Below are positions 43,552 to 56,261 of a DNA stretch of 64,000 nucleotides, in pieces. The notes under the pieces are model-generated. The model had not been told where the DNA came from. It saw only the letters and a list, made by a program, of their open reading frames with translations, and ran no database searches. A program made the position numbers and the translations under genes. Source of the stretch: Cichorium intybus (taxonomy: Eukaryota > Streptophyta > Magnoliopsida > Asterales > Asteraceae); the NCBI GenBank assembly GCA_023525715.1, contig CM042010.1, positions 66,245,966 through 66,309,965 on the forward strand. The letters are read 5' to 3'. Positions within the stretch are counted from its first letter, which is position 1. Every line of letters begins with the position of its first letter.

Positions 43552-44965
43552 TGATACAACCCCTAATATATTGGTGGTAACCACTAAAAAAATTCTAGGT
43601 ACACCAATGATTAAACATGGTCTTAATTTAGCTTTGGTTGCATTTGGATTGTAACTATACTTGCTTTACTATAAATTTATGATTTTTCCATGTTGTAGTT
43701 TTTGCAAAAATGATTCGAGTGCAAGGATTTAATATCGAAGGGAAGGGAGATAGGTGAAAGGAAGGGATGTACAAATTAAAAAAAGTTCTAACACTAATGA
43801 AGTTAATATCACAAAATTATGAATAACAAACGGATTTATGTGTAGGGATGTTTTAACTACAGTGACAATTGTACCCTTACAAAATTCCACATGTTTGGAA
43901 GCTTTTCTTGAACAAAAGATTTGGCAATCATAACATATGATCCATAAAATAGTTATACAAAATAAAAAGGCCGAAAAAGCTTCCTCACGTTCTTGTATCT
44001 CCAATCAAAAGGTCAACAATCAACTTTTTTCCCCCTGAATCTAGGGACAACTCCAAAACCCCTCATTTGATGTATTCTTTTTGGCAAATATATATAGTGC
44101 ACAAACATTCAGTTTGTAATATAAAAATAATAGGCTACACTTTACATATCCCAAAATATCAAATTTTAGAAATTATCAAAATTAATGTTAATCTATTATT
44201 TATTTAGATGTGAAAATACAAAAAACGTAGAATTTCATATTTAAATATTATTTATTATATTTATGATTGAAGGAGAAATGAAATATAAATTCAACACTTG
44301 CTAATTAAACAGAAATCATATACATATACACGTATCCTCTTTCGAATACAGATTGATGTTATCTTTTATAAAACGGGCAAAATATAAAAACGCACAAGTA
44401 GTTGTAATAAAAGAACAATAATGTACACTTTACATGAGCCAAAATATCACATTTGAGTATATTATCAAAATTAATGTTTAATCGACTATTTATTTAGATG
44501 TGAACATCAAAAAACGAAGATATCCACATTTAAGTATTATTTATTGTATTTATGATGGAAAAACAAATAATATATAATTTCAACAATTGTTAATTTAATA
44601 GAAATCATAAACATATACAAAGAGCTGTTCCATTTATTTTAAAGACCCTATGCGAAAAATAAAAATAGGTCATAAATATAGTTTATATATATAAACAAAA
44701 ATCATTAATATTATAATAATGTTCGACACTTATTAAGCCATCACAAGACGAATTAACAATAGAAAATTTGTGTTAATAGCGACGGAATAGTAATGAACAA
44801 CGACGGATTATTGACAAACTAACAATAAATTAGTGACAGAACCACAACAAAATAAAATTTTGGGCCCCTTCACAATGTAGGCCATGTATGCTAGCACCTC
44901 CTGCACATGCTTAATGCCGACCCTACATATACAAGTACCATCTTTCGAAATACTCTTATAAACAT
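43552..44965. other. Gene-poor AT-rich stretch
   Basis: No supportable gene. It holds an imperfect direct repeat listed below. Up to about 43650 it may be the tail of the accessory-ORF relic. Confidence 0.4.
44136..44619 (+). repeat. Imperfect direct repeat, spacing 288 bp
   Basis: 44136-44330 and 44424-44619 share 'tacactttacat', 'attatcaaaattaatgtt', 'tatttatttagatgtgaa' and 'gaaatcata(t/a)acatatac' in order. It is a decayed tandem duplication of unknown origin. Confidence 0.75.
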
Positions 44966-46500
44966 CACTAGTACAAAATTGCACAATGGTCACACCAAAA
45001 AAATGTGACCATATGCGTTTGGTGACAATTGTTTTTTCCACTGAAAGTGTTGCCATAGGCTTTGCGATTTTAGGTGTCATATGGTCACTTTATAATATTG
45101 TGTCCATATGCCATGAAAAAATATGGTGGTATCATAAAAGTGTGGCCATTGAGTAGAGAAATTTGTTCCAAAATCACTCACTTTTTCCAAGATTGTGGCG
45201 TTAAAGCGTAAGTAGACACACTATTTCAATATTGTAGTTACTGTATATAATGAATGGTGACATACAAGTACATTCAATGAAGCGTTATACTAGTAATTTG
45301 TCACACAATTAGAAGAATGTTAAGACTATTGGGTATGTTTGCAGACAATTAATTACGATGAACATGGCCATGTTTACTGAATGGTGACATGTATGTAATT
45401 TCAAAAGTGACAATTTGGTAGCATCTAGTCATACAGACAATATATATAATGTGAACAATACTAGTTTAAAGAGACATACCATTTAGTGAAACATAACATA
45501 AATTATTATATAGACACACATCCTATTAAAATTATGGAATTAATATTCGGTTACGGCCACGTTTGTAGTACTTATCATGACCTATGCTATGATTCAGACA
45601 TATAAAAACTCGTAAGTATGGCTGTTTAATGTAAATGGGCATTTGAAAACAATTAAAAGGTAACAGTAATAAAGTTAAAGATATAATTGTGTTTGGCATT
45701 GTGACCAAAATTGGTGGTATAAACAAAAATATTGGTTGGTAGTATAGCCTATTATAGCATTTAGACACACAAACATTATTATGTGTGGATATAGTTGTAC
45801 TACAATCATATATACTTATTGAAATCATAGCCATTAGTGATCTGTCAAGACACACAATTTTGATGGACATGACTATTCGTTCTATATTGTCACATTGCTT
45901 ATATATTTCCAAGTCGGTAAGTTTAATTATGATACACAAATAATATGTAAAAGTGATAATAAGGAAATACTAGTCACGTGATGTATGCATTTTCTGAAAA
46001 GTCGTTTTTATTAGACACATCATTGTTCTTTTACGTTGTTATTGTTAAGTTATGGTCACATAAGTTTGAGAAAGACATGATATTTTGACACTAGTAGACA
46101 CACATTAACTTTATATTATCGCTATTGTGAAGCTTTAGACATATGTGAAAAACCGTTATAAATTGACCGTAATATAATTTTAGAGACATTATATAACAAA
46201 AAAGTAAGGCAAAAGTTATAATATAGACACATGTTAATCAAGAAATGTTATTATTGTTTAACATTTAGTGACTTAAGTCAGGGTTTATTGTTACTTTTGG
46301 GGTATTTTAGATACATATATACAATACAACTAAAAGTAACCATAAACCAACAATATGAGTGGATAATAAAAAAGAAAAAGATATTATAAATAATTCAAAT
46401 GACATTCTGTACATTAGATACCCAAATAAAGTAGGTAAAGATAATTGTTAGTAACAACCAGTCTAATAAATACTTAACTGAAGGAAAACGTCAAAAACCA
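44966..46500 (+). repeat. CACTA terminus and subterminal repeats
   Basis: Direct and inverted copies of a (t)gtgaccatatg/catatggtcac word occupy 44985-45160. After that the word (t)agacacac(a) recurs about every 80-250 bp until about 46430. In CACTA elements such motifs bind the TNP1/TNPA protein; here that is inference. Confidence 0.65.
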
Positions 46501-46519
46501 AAAGGCAAAATAGAAAAAA

Positions 46520-47361
46520 CTACTGTTTCATGTTGAGAGAACGGTTCCTTGTTCTCTTGGCAAGCAACCCATTGGGTATATAATTCTTGCGCTTCTGTGA
46601 GGTTTGAAGTACATTCTGTTGATCTGGTTTGACACCTGATTTGCCATCTTCTTTGAAAACAGATTTGGCAACTGGTTTCTCTTGAGCTGGTTTGTTACCT
46701 GTTTTACCATCTTCTTTGACAACACACTTCAAAACAGATGTCACTTCAGATGGTTTCACAGACGGTTACACAACGGGTAGATTATGTTTACATGGTTTCA
46801 CATTTGGTTCCTATAGCAACAACATTGTAACAAAACAGATTATGTATAGAACTTAGTAGAGTATTTTATGAAGGAAATAATATAGTAATATACAAACAAG
46901 TTTAGTGAATAAACAAACCTTTGCAGCAGGTTTCACAAGCAATTTTGGCCATGGGACAAAAGATTTATATGCCTCCTCAACTATTTTCATGTGAGCAGTT
47001 TCATAAGGTAAATATGAATCCTTTTTCATCATTTCTAAAATCGACACTTTGTAACAGTCATCTTGTAAAGGCATTCCATGAATGCTTTTTCGTTGTGATG
47101 ATATTTCAACACGAGCAACAATGTTCCTCTTATCAGGATACGATAGAGAACACTTGATTGGCTGCAATAACTTTTGACATCAGTACTAGTAAATAACACA
47201 CAGACTTGTAGACAAATTGTGTCAAATTTATTACCTCATGAATTGGATTATTTGGTGAAATTGTTGGTAATTTAGGATTTGTTGTTGAAGTTTTGGGGGC
47301 AGTAACTCTTTTGGTGTTTTCAACAATTGCCTAAAAAACCAAATTATGTTAGATATGGCAA

Positions 47362-47419
<58 letters not shown>

Positions 47420-49434
47420 TAGAAAAGCAAAGATAATCAAAATAATACATGATACGTACTGGTGTTAAATACGGTGATGGTGTATCAGCAATGGCAGACA
47501 TAGCCTTATTCTGAATAGGTTGTTTACTTGTCATTGTAATTGCCTGAAAAAACAGAAGTTCCAAATTATTTACTAAATAATGTTACAGACAAAGTGTATA
47601 AGAAGAATAAATTTATGATTAATGACATACGGATGTTAATGGTTCATGTCTTGGTTCTTGAGATATGTTGATGTCAGCAATTACTTGAGATTCAGCCACA
47701 TTGTCAATTGAAATATCCTAGGCAATTTTAGGTAAAAGTGAGAACTAATATGAGAAAATGAGATTAAAAAACATTGCAAAATGATGTAGTTATGGGAGTT
47801 GACTTACAGATGTTTTAGGCAGATTTGGAAGCTTGACTCATGTGGCAGCAAGATGACCTAAAACAAACTGCATTTCTTTTGCTTGTTCATCAACCTTAGT
47901 ATACAAAGACTTCACTTCAGCATCTTTCTTGTTAATTAAAATTTTCCTAGCATGCACAACACTTTTTAGGCTCTTAATTTCCTCCTTAGCAGATCCTTTG
48001 TTGTGAGGAACATGAAAATATGTGGTGGCAGTCACTCCCGTTCCTACACCCTTTAAAAAACGACCCTTTTCCGAGCCAAAAACTAAGGTCATGGCATCCG
48101 TACCCGGTTCAAGGATTACATTTCCATCTTTTATCTGCTTTTCATGTTCCATCTGAAGATAAAGTTTGTATAAATAAACTAAGTATAATATTGATGACAG
48201 AAATTAAAATACTATAAGTATCATAAAAAATAGTAAACTTACTATTTGATCCGTCTTCTCCTTAACGTTATCATCCATAATTTCACCTTTTTTATCTTCA
48301 CGACCTTTACGCCACATTAATGATCTTGCAAGCTCTTTATCTTTTGCAATGACATTGTTTGCAACCTTGGTGAAGAAATAAATTTTATGTTATAAACAAT
48401 ATTTACCAATACTTGTGTACCGTACCAGCTTACCAGCTTCTCTCTTAGACTGGTATATCCCCCTCTTCCCATCCGATTAGTATATTTGGACTTCTTTCGT
48501 GCTTTAGTCGTCTTTTGTGACAAATCCTGCAAGTAACAATTTTTGCCATATGATATAATTAGCATACTTGGTAAGTAAAGGATAATTAGATGTAGAAGAA
48601 AAGGTATAAGAGTATAACATTAAAGTTTTCTGATTGTGTGTGATTAACGAAGTTATCCCAAGCATCTTGTTCCTTGATTAGGGTACGATAACGTCTGGGG
48701 ATTCTTGCAAGCTTCCTAGGATTTTCTAAGTTAGGCTTTATGTATTTTGCATACACTTTCCTTCTAAAATTTCATAGAAGCATACCCATCATATTAATCA
48801 CAAATTTTCTTCGAGTCTCCTTAACATAAAAAGAACGCTACAATAAGGAGTTATATATTGTTAGTGGTGGATATAAATTATAAGGAGGGATAAAAAATAG
48901 TAGATGAAATATAAAGTAAGTAAGATAATTTGTTTGCTGTAATCTCTTCCTATAGTTTCTCCCTGACTTCTGAGGTTACATCCTTCCACAAATCGACACT
49001 TATTCCCCCTTCTGTCGGACAAGATCTCCCAAGTAGCTCACAAACAATGCCCTATTCCTCCCATATAACCTACACAATGCATCAAACTTTACATGTTTTC
49101 TTTTCCCACCAGATCTGCTGTACTCTGTGCGTAGCTTTGGCAATCGTATCATGCCCCTCTTCCTATTTGGCCTTGGAGGAAGTGGGAGTTGGATTTCATT
49201 CTCAGAGTCTGTGTTGCTATTGTAGTCAGCACTGCTATCCGATCCAACATCAGGGTCTGCATCCATGCCTTCTCTAACTTCAGGGAGAGTGTTTTTCTCT
49301 TCTCCACCATTAGAGTCCGTACTGTATTCTTCTCCACCTTCTTGTTCAGAATGATAGATGAATTCCTCATCATCACGATAAAGTTCATCATCATAATGAT
49401 GCGGATCTTTAGGAACTAAGTTGTTCACATCCAT
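46520..49434 (-). pseudogene. TNP1-like CACTA protein (plant transposase Ptta/En/Spm type), multi-exon
   Basis: Exon-like blocks on the minus strand, in order: 49434-48930 (MDVNNLVPKDP; acidic stretch; FDALCRLYGRNRALFVSYLG, then ISVDLWKDVTSEVRE); 48840-48620 (VKETRRKFVINMMG, YAKYIKPNLENPRKLARIP, RRYRTLIKEQDAW); 48529-48430 (KYTNRMGRGGYTSLREKL); 48370-48243; 48152-47822 (GVGTGVTATTYFHVP, then a coiled coil); short blocks at 47718, 47545 and 47332; 47161-46921 (RKSIHGMPLQDD, YKSFVPWPKLL); 46812-46520 with two VxKEDGKxGxKP repeats and a basic end. Together these match the Transposase_24/TNP1 family. A lost G after RQKG at about 49005, a stop in EKL-stop-EEI and one in GMLL-stop-NF disable it. 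Exon limits are approximate. Confidence 0.8.
47364..47412. repeat. (AT)n microsatellite
   Basis: About 24 AT units in an intron of the TNP1-like gene. Confidence 0.95.
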
Positions 49435-50625
49435 TTCTCTTCACCTGACATGCAATTAAAATCATGAAATTCATTAGTAAAGGACAAGTATTAAGGTAAT
49501 TGTAAATAGACATAGAAAATAGCCATTAGCATTTCATCAAACAGTTGGAGATCAACATGACCAGCGTATGGTAAAGTAAAAGTATTGTACTTGATAATTT
49601 GCCATTCACTTGAATAAAAAGCATTGAAAATACAAGGAAAACATATAATAGAGAAAGTATTACGGTACATATAGCAGATATAAAACAAGGAGCTTTAGCC
49701 ATTGGACCACATCGATCTAAATGGCATTTTATCAAACAGGTGGGTGTGAAACACGGCTTAATTACTGCTAATGTATAGAAAAAGTTGAGTTTTTTTCATT
49801 AGCATTTCAACAAACAGTTGGTGTGCAACAATCCCACTTAGTGTTAATGTAAAAACCATGTAATTTGTGAGGATCACCAGTCATAGCAATAAAAAAGATT
49901 CACATTATAAACAAAGCAATAGTTAATATAATAAACCATTACACTTACAGCAGATTGAGAGCAGTAATTACCCGATAAAATAAGTGTGAAGCCAAATTTA
50001 CCAGAAAGAAGATAAAACCGATACAATGGTTGAATGAATTGGTGTCCTTTATACATGTAACGATATTGAGGTATTGGGTTGTAGTTTGTTACCCAATATC
50101 TCGAAAAGAAAAGGATTGATCGCATACACTTCTCGAGTTTTGGCGGTCACATTGATAAACACTTCCTGCCTTGATTTGGAGCGCAAAACCCTTCCATAAA
50201 TGAGACTGGAATTCATTGTAGCCCCAAAAATCATGGTCATTACTTGAATTTCTGGGGGAGGTTGATATGCACGATCCATTCATGATCTGCACATTGATTT
50301 GAGCGCAACACCCTTCCATATATGTATTAGGTTTAGGCATAGAAGTTCAAAAGGGTCGCGTAAATTGAATTGCGAGAGGTGGTGATCCGACCCAAATCTC
50401 AATTAGGTAAAAGTATATAATTAAAAGTGTCATAATATGAGTATATATATAAAAGTTAATTAATATAATTCATATTAAGTATATAAGAAGAAAATATGTA
50501 TCATATATTATTAAAAAAATAATTGAATTCTACTAGAATTAAATTATGTTGCACGTTTGGCTACCAAATATTGTATTGTAACTGAAATCCATTTATTTGT
50601 ATGGGGTAGGGTGGCTGGTTAAGGT
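49435..50625. other. Upstream region of the TNP1-like gene
   Basis: Mostly AT-rich with no supportable gene. At 50180-50330 a phrase 'gcgcaa(a/c)acccttccata(a/t)atg' appears twice about 120 bp apart. Possible untranslated exons of the TNP1 gene. Confidence 0.35.
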
Positions 50626-50899
50626 AGGGTAGGGTTATGATGGGTTATGGTCAACCAGGAAGGATTGTGATGGGTTATGGTCAACCAGGTAGGGTTGTGA
50701 TGGGTTATGGTCAACCAGGTAGTGTTGTGATGGGTTATGGTCAACCAGGTAGGGTTGTGATGGGTTATGGTCAACCAGGTAGGGTTGTGATGGGTTGTGG
50801 TCAACCAGGAAGGGTTGTGATGGGTTATGGTCAACCAGGAAGGGTTGTGACGGGTTATGGTCAACCAGGAAGGGTTGTGATGGGTTATGGTTAACCAGG
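50626..50899 (+). repeat. 30-bp minisatellite, left block (~9 units)
   Basis: Each 30-bp unit reads, in one frame, as the decapeptide GRVVMGYGQP. Units differ mainly at one base (ccagga or ccaggt). The block is cut at 50899 by a solo LTR and continues at 52001. The unit length is divisible by three, so both strands stay open without being genes. Confidence 0.95.
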
Positions 50900-52000
50900 T
50901 GACAACGCCGAGTGATATCAAGTATTTTAGGCGTTGTTGAGCCCTATTCTTGATTAAATTATATCAAATATGTCTGGGTATTCTTACTTTTCATGCCAGG
51001 ACTTGTTTGGAGAAAAAGAATGGAAACAGGGACTAAAAGCGTGCAAAAGAAAGAAGTTTGGAAAAGAATGAAAAATCAAGGAAACTCGTACGCGCGCCGC
51101 GGGAATTAACTACGCACGATGCGGGCTTAAGGCGGTGGAACACATTCAAATACCGAAGAAACGGGAAAAGATTAGTACGCGCGCCACGGATTCTTAATCA
51201 GCGCGGCGCGGTTGCGAGAAAATTGCAACTATAAATAGAGGCATTTCCAGCCGAAAACCCTAGCAAAGACCGGGTGTAAAATCGACCTTGAAGCTCTTTG
51301 ACTCCAAGATTTCGTTTCAGCAACTTCTCTAGTGGTATTTTCATGTTTTGAATTTTATTTGTAATTAATTAGTTTGGATTAAGCTTGGTTTTCTATCTTT
51401 GGGAGTGACAACCGTTGATATTAAGCTTTGGCTTCTGTTTTAGTCTCATTTTGTTACTGTTTGGATGTTTGGATTCAGATTTGGTGACTGAGAAGCATTT
51501 GGTTACAAGTAATCTTAGTTTTTCGGTGTTTTCATGCTTGTGTTGGGTTTTGAATGTTTGATTTATGTTTGGATATTGTTTTGACCTTGTTGGGACTGTT
51601 TTTCTTTGTTGAAATCAGTAGCTAATTAGGTTAGTTTTTAGGCATTGAACTTTGGCTAGTAACTGTTCAGTAGAACTTTAGTTAGTGGCTAGTTTATGCT
51701 TTGCTTGGTTTTGCTAGTTTGGATGCCTTTGATTGCTTCTGATTCAGAGATGTACTTCTGATTTCAGAAAGTGACTAGGTTATTTGAGCTTACCTTAGCT
51801 TGGCTTGAATTTGTTTGATCATTGCTAGTGATTAGGAAGGTAGAAACTAGATCCTCCGACTGTAGCGTGACACTACTAGTTGGTAATCTCTCATCTAGTC
51901 TAACCACGAAGCTCTTGTGGATCGACCCTGACTACCACTATGCTAGTGTGTGTTAGGTTTTTTTCTTTATTTTTGACCGCACGACGACCTAGGCGTGTCA
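50900..52000 (+). mobile_element. Solo LTR of an Athila-like element inside the minisatellite
   Basis: 1,101 bp, starting TGACAACGCCG and ending GACGACCTAGGCGTGTCA, the same ends as the Athila-like LTRs at 689 and 6613. Flanks are CCAGG (50895-50899) and CAAGG (52001-52005), a 5-bp duplication with one change. The internal words 'gcgcgccgcgg', TATAAATAG and 'gactgtagcgtgacactac' correspond in order to the other LTRs, but overall divergence is large, so it is a different subfamily. Confidence 0.88.
51230..51238 (+). promoter_or_regulatory. TATA box of the solo LTR
   Basis: TATAAATAG followed by AGGC, as in the Athila-like LTR at 1030. Confidence 0.55.
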
Positions 52001-52832
52001 CAAGGTAGGGTTGTGATGGGTTATGGTCAACCAGGAAGGGTTGTGATGGGTTATGGTCAACCAGGTAGGGTTGTAATGGGTTATGGTCAACTAGGTACGG
52101 TTGCAATGGGTTATGGTCAACCAAGTAGGGTTGTGATGGGTTATGGTCAACCAGGTAGCGTTGTGATGGGTTATGGTCAACCAGGAAGGGTTGTAATGGG
52201 TTATGGTCAAACAGGAAGGGTTGTGATGGGTTATGGTCAACCATGTAGGGTTGTGATGGGTTATGGTCAACCAGGTAGGGTTGTGATGGGTTATGGTCAA
52301 CCAGGAAGTGTTGTGATGGGTTATGGTCAACCAGGTAGGGTTGTTATGGGTTATGGTCAACCAGGTAGGGTTGTGATGGATTATGGTCAACCAGGAAGGG
52401 TTGTGATGGGTTATGGTCAACTAGGTAGGGTGGTGATGGGTTATGGTCAACCATGTAGGGTTGTGATGGGTTATGGTCAACCAGGTAGGGTTGTGATGGG
52501 GTATGGTCAACCAGGAAGGGTTATGATGGGTTATGGTCAACCAGGAAGGGTTATGATGCGTTATGGTCAACCAGGTAGGGTTGTGATGGGTTATGGTCAA
52601 CCAGGTAGGGTTGTGATGGGTTATGGTCAACCAGGTAGGGTTGTGATGGGTTTTGGTCAACCAGGTAGGGTTGTGATGGGTTTTGGTCAACTAGGTAGGG
52701 TTGTGATGGGTTATGGTCAACGAGGAAGGGTTGTTATGGGTTATGGTCAACCAGGTAGGGTTGTGATGGGTTGTGGTCAACCAGGTAGGGTTGTGATGGG
52801 TTATGGTCAACCAGGTAGGGTTGTGATGGGTT
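52001..52832 (+). repeat. 30-bp minisatellite, right block (~28 units)
   Basis: Resumes in phase after the solo LTR. Variants include ttttgg for ttatgg and ttgtaatg for ttgtgatg. It ends in a T-run at 52833. Confidence 0.95.
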
Positions 52833-53182
52833 CTTTTTTTAATTTTATTCCATGTTTGCATATTTTTAACAAATTTGGTCCTTGTTTATATATCTTTTAG
52901 TAGAATCGATTTGCATTTAGAATTTTTTTTTAAATAATTGTTCCTTGTTTGCATTTTTAAGAGAATCGACTTTCTATCATTAGACACGACAAATTATATT
53001 TATGAAATTTTTTTTGTGACGGTTACGTAATTTGTTGCACACCTTTATTGGTTATATATTACAACTTAGCACATAGACATAATATTTATAATTGTAAATA
53101 AAATTTAATTTACACATGAAATTTATAAGTGTTATATCTCAACTTTTATTTGTAACAAAGTTGGTCCTTTTGTGGATATTTT
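52833..53182. other. AT-rich stretch right of the minisatellite
   Basis: No gene. A loose repeat built on 'ttggtcctt(g/t)tt', then 'gaatcga', occurs at about 52880, 52945 and 53160. Confidence 0.35.
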
Positions 53183-53377
53183 TTATAGAAATGGTTTATA
53201 TTTGGGGTTTTTTGAAATATGTAGTAGATCATATTGATCGTCAATTTCTTGTTCGATAGTATCTCTTGTTTGGTTTGCCCAACCGTATTGCTTTCCTACG
53301 TATTCGTACTCTTCTTCAATTTCTTCCTTGCTAACTTCAGAGATCATGTCTTGTACTTTTGATGAAGACGACGACAT
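53183..53377 (-). CDS. Small acidic protein, unidentified
   Basis: A 64-codon ORF starting MSSSSSKVQDMISEV. It is rich in Glu with a likely helical EVSKEEIEEEYEYV stretch. I do not recognise it. It is divergent from the small ORF at 53910. No promoter element is obvious. It may be the end of a larger gene or a chance ORF. Confidence 0.3.
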   Translation of the reverse strand: MSSSSSKVQDMISEVSKEEIEEEYEYVGKQYGWANQTRDTIEQEIDDQYDLLHISKNPKYKPFL

Positions 53378-53909
53378 GCGTGCTGTGTGTCAGGGAGATT
53401 TTGAAGTGTTATACGTTATCGAGAATTGTCAAACGATTTGCTTTTTAAAGGTATTTTTGGTTTGGGTTCTCTTTCCAAATAAATGTAGCAGTTATTGTTT
53501 TCTAGGGTTAATCATAATAGGCCATAGAGATATAATGATGGTTTACACGTGTATTACTAGTTGGTGTGATAGGATGACGTTTTGGGTTTCTAACCACTTT
53601 TAAATCAAGACACCTGATGAGATTCATAGCCGTAATATTGTAACCGTAATCATGACTTAACATTGAATTCTCATAGAAGTTGTATATTAAAATAAATAAA
53701 GTATTTAAGCTATCTCTTACTTTATTGATTTATATTTTTAAATATTAGTATATTAGGCTAATTAGAAATATTAGTATATATCTTACGTCTTTTTACATTC
53801 CATAGATATATTATAAATACTCGTTTTTCAAAAAGGATAGATACGATTTTCAATCAAATCTTCCAACCTCCATATTATCTCTCTAGAACACTTCTCTCCC
53901 TAAGCCACA

Positions 53910-54236
53910 ATGGACGCTGATCAAGTTGATATTGCTAGGAATGTTCGTGTTTACACAAGAGATTACGCCAATGATAAAAGGGAAATGATCCATGAAGCCA
54001 AGATGAATATGATGGCTTAACGATGCCATATAGAATCACAAGTGCATTTTAGGGACTACATGTTGGAATCTCAAAAAACGATGGAGCACTACCTTCCTAG
54101 CAAATACTACGATCAACATCTTCAAATCATCCACAAAGAAATCGCGTCCTATAAGAATTTTCATCATAAGATGAAACATGTTCGTATGATTCTGTCATTA
54201 CAAGTGGAAACATTGGGGGATTTTCTTAAGGAATAG
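53910..54236 (+). pseudogene. Small coiled-coil-like protein with one internal stop, unidentified
   Basis: ATG at 53910, 92 bp after a TATA-like 'attataaata' at about 53810 and after a pyrimidine-rich leader, opens 108 codons (MDADQVDIARNVRVYTRDYAND start) broken only by TAA at 54018-54020. The composition (Met, Gln, His, Lys; no Pro or Cys) suggests helices. I do not recognise the family. The leader and TATA box make a former gene likely. Confidence 0.45.
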
Positions 54237-54473
54237 GTTATGTATTTTCTAAAGATATGAAATATGTGTTATATATCTATGTTTAGGATTGTTGTTGTTC
54301 GATGGACCATTTTGTTTAAATATATATTATTATGTTATTATATCCACTTTGTGAGTTTGTGTTTGTTTCTACATATATGACAAATCATATTACTTTTCTG
54401 TAATCGCGGATTAACAAATTATTATTCATCATTACAATACGTTCTAATTAGACGTTAACCCAAATGTTCATAA

Positions 54474-55198
54474 TGTTGGATTAAGTGTCTAAGCCATGAC
54501 TAATACTTTGAATTTATCTAATTTATAGAAGCAAAGTCCATTTGGGTTGCCCTCGTAGCTAAAGATTTGACAGAAATACTAGGAGAGCGAAAGATTGATT
54601 TATTATATGGTTAATAAATCAATAGAAATAAAATAAATAGTTTATTAATATATTATTTTGATAATATATTAATTAGAAACATTATTATTTAATTATAAAA
54701 TAATATGGAATTAATTGGAATTAATTTGGTGATTAATTGAATTAATTAAAGGTGCAGGGACTGTTTTATAATTACTCAATAGTTGAGTAGTGACTGGCCA
54801 GGACAGATAATAGTTGGAGATTTTAAGGATATTAATATCCTTGAAATCGAAAATATATATTGTAGATAAATAGGTTTAATTCAAATGATAAAAGTTTTAT
54901 CTTGATTTGAATTAAAAAGGGTTTATCTCTAGGGTTATATCTGTAACCACCTGAAGCCTATAAACAGAGACCCCTGGCCTCATAAGTCTGTGCCACATTC
55001 TCCTCCTCTTCTCTCTGGAATTTTGAAACCCTAGTTGCTGGGTGTGACTACATTTGAGGCAAGACAATTGTGTTGCTTAGTAATTTTTGTTTGGCCTTTA
55101 GGATTTATATCACATGTTCAAATTGAGAAAACATAGATCCAATCTAGGTTGCATATGAACTTAGGGTTTGAGTTTATAGATTTGCATAAAACCTTTCA
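54474..55198 (+). mobile_element. Solo LTR of the Copia-A family
   Basis: 725 bp, starting TGTTGGATTAAGTGTCTAAG and ending ACCTTTCA, with a perfect 5-bp duplication CATAA (54469-54473, 55199-55203). It is the reverse orientation of Copia-A. TATA-like TATAAACAG at 54959. No interior remains. Confidence 0.88.
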
Positions 55199-55203
55199 CA
55201 TAA

Positions 55204-56261
55204 ACCCAAATTTTGATCAAGAAAATTGATATTTGTTTAATAAAAATTGTGTTGTAAATAATTTTGATAACTCTGAAATTGTTAAATATAGTGTGATAAC
55301 AAATAATATGTAAATGAATACAAGTTAATCCGTTCATATAAGGTCAATAGTTAATATAGAATTTCGAAATCATATTGATTGTAACCGGTCATAATTCGTC
55401 TTTTTGTTATGTGTTTGATGAAAACTTTTGACTTTTTTCTGGGGTAACTGTCATGGCTGGTGTTGTTTCTGGGTAAATTGTGAGAAATCTTGATTATAGC
55501 AACATACTTCACCAAAAGTCTTCATTATAGCAACGTGCTTCTTGAAAAATCTTGATTACAGTAACGTACTTTAAATTTTACTCATTATAGCAACGTACTT
55601 TAAATTTAGTCATTTACCATATATTCATTTCAAATCACTTAACAGATTCATAAATACAATAGAATGGATTTCAATTCCATGCCAAATGTTACCAACCAAA
55701 GACTAACGTATTCTAAATCTAACAATCTAATCAAGGGCAAATTCGTCATTTATCATATAGTCATTATCCTTATAATTAAAACCCAACAGCTCTTCTCAAA
55801 AAGACGAATCAGAGTCTGAAAGTGACTTTTGTAAAGGACATCTCCTAAGATCACAAATCGTTTGAAACAACCAAAAAAAGAAAGCATTCGGATAACACTA
55901 CCAGGGCATACCCACATAACATCAATTTTAAACAAAATTGGCTCTTTCAAACAACCACAAACATCAAGCGTATCATATTATTCCCCTAAAACAATACCAC
56001 TTCAACACCTAAATTTTCATTCAATTTCAAGATCACAGATATACCAACAATTTCAAAACCTCACATTCTCACTCATTATCCGTTTTTTTTTTCTTAAATT
56101 TTTTGAAATTATTAACATGCTAATAAACCATTTTATATTGATTTTCGGATCAAAATACAACCATATCCGCAACCTAAACACCACCACAACTTTCACACCA
56201 TACCAAAAGACAACACATTTACATCAAACACACCCTACAACTTCCAAAAGCTTTCTAACCT
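55204..56261. other. Stretch with 'tagcaacgtactt' repeats, no gene
   Basis: At 55495-55605 the phrase 'attatagcaac(g/a)t(a/g)ctt' repeats four times about 35 bp apart. A similar phrase (tatagcaat(g/a)tactatgcatg) recurs at 60668-60850. The open frame of 133 codons at 55862 has low-complexity composition and I do not accept it as a gene. Confidence 0.4.

Noticed and set aside
47231..47564. Hydrophobic YIYIYI frames on the minus strand
   Set aside because: They are written by the AT microsatellite in an intron of the TNP1-like gene.
50626..52832. CRISPR-like array
   Set aside because: Units are contiguous without unique spacers and the DNA is a plant nuclear genome. The 1.1-kb gap is a solo LTR.
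51995..52900. 301-codon open frame of MGYGQPGRVV repeats, and the opposite-strand WLTITHHNP repeat frames
   Set aside because: They follow from a 30-bp tandem repeat whose length is a multiple of three. Both strands stay open, the frame starts in LTR sequence, and no promoter or non-repeat domain supports a gene.
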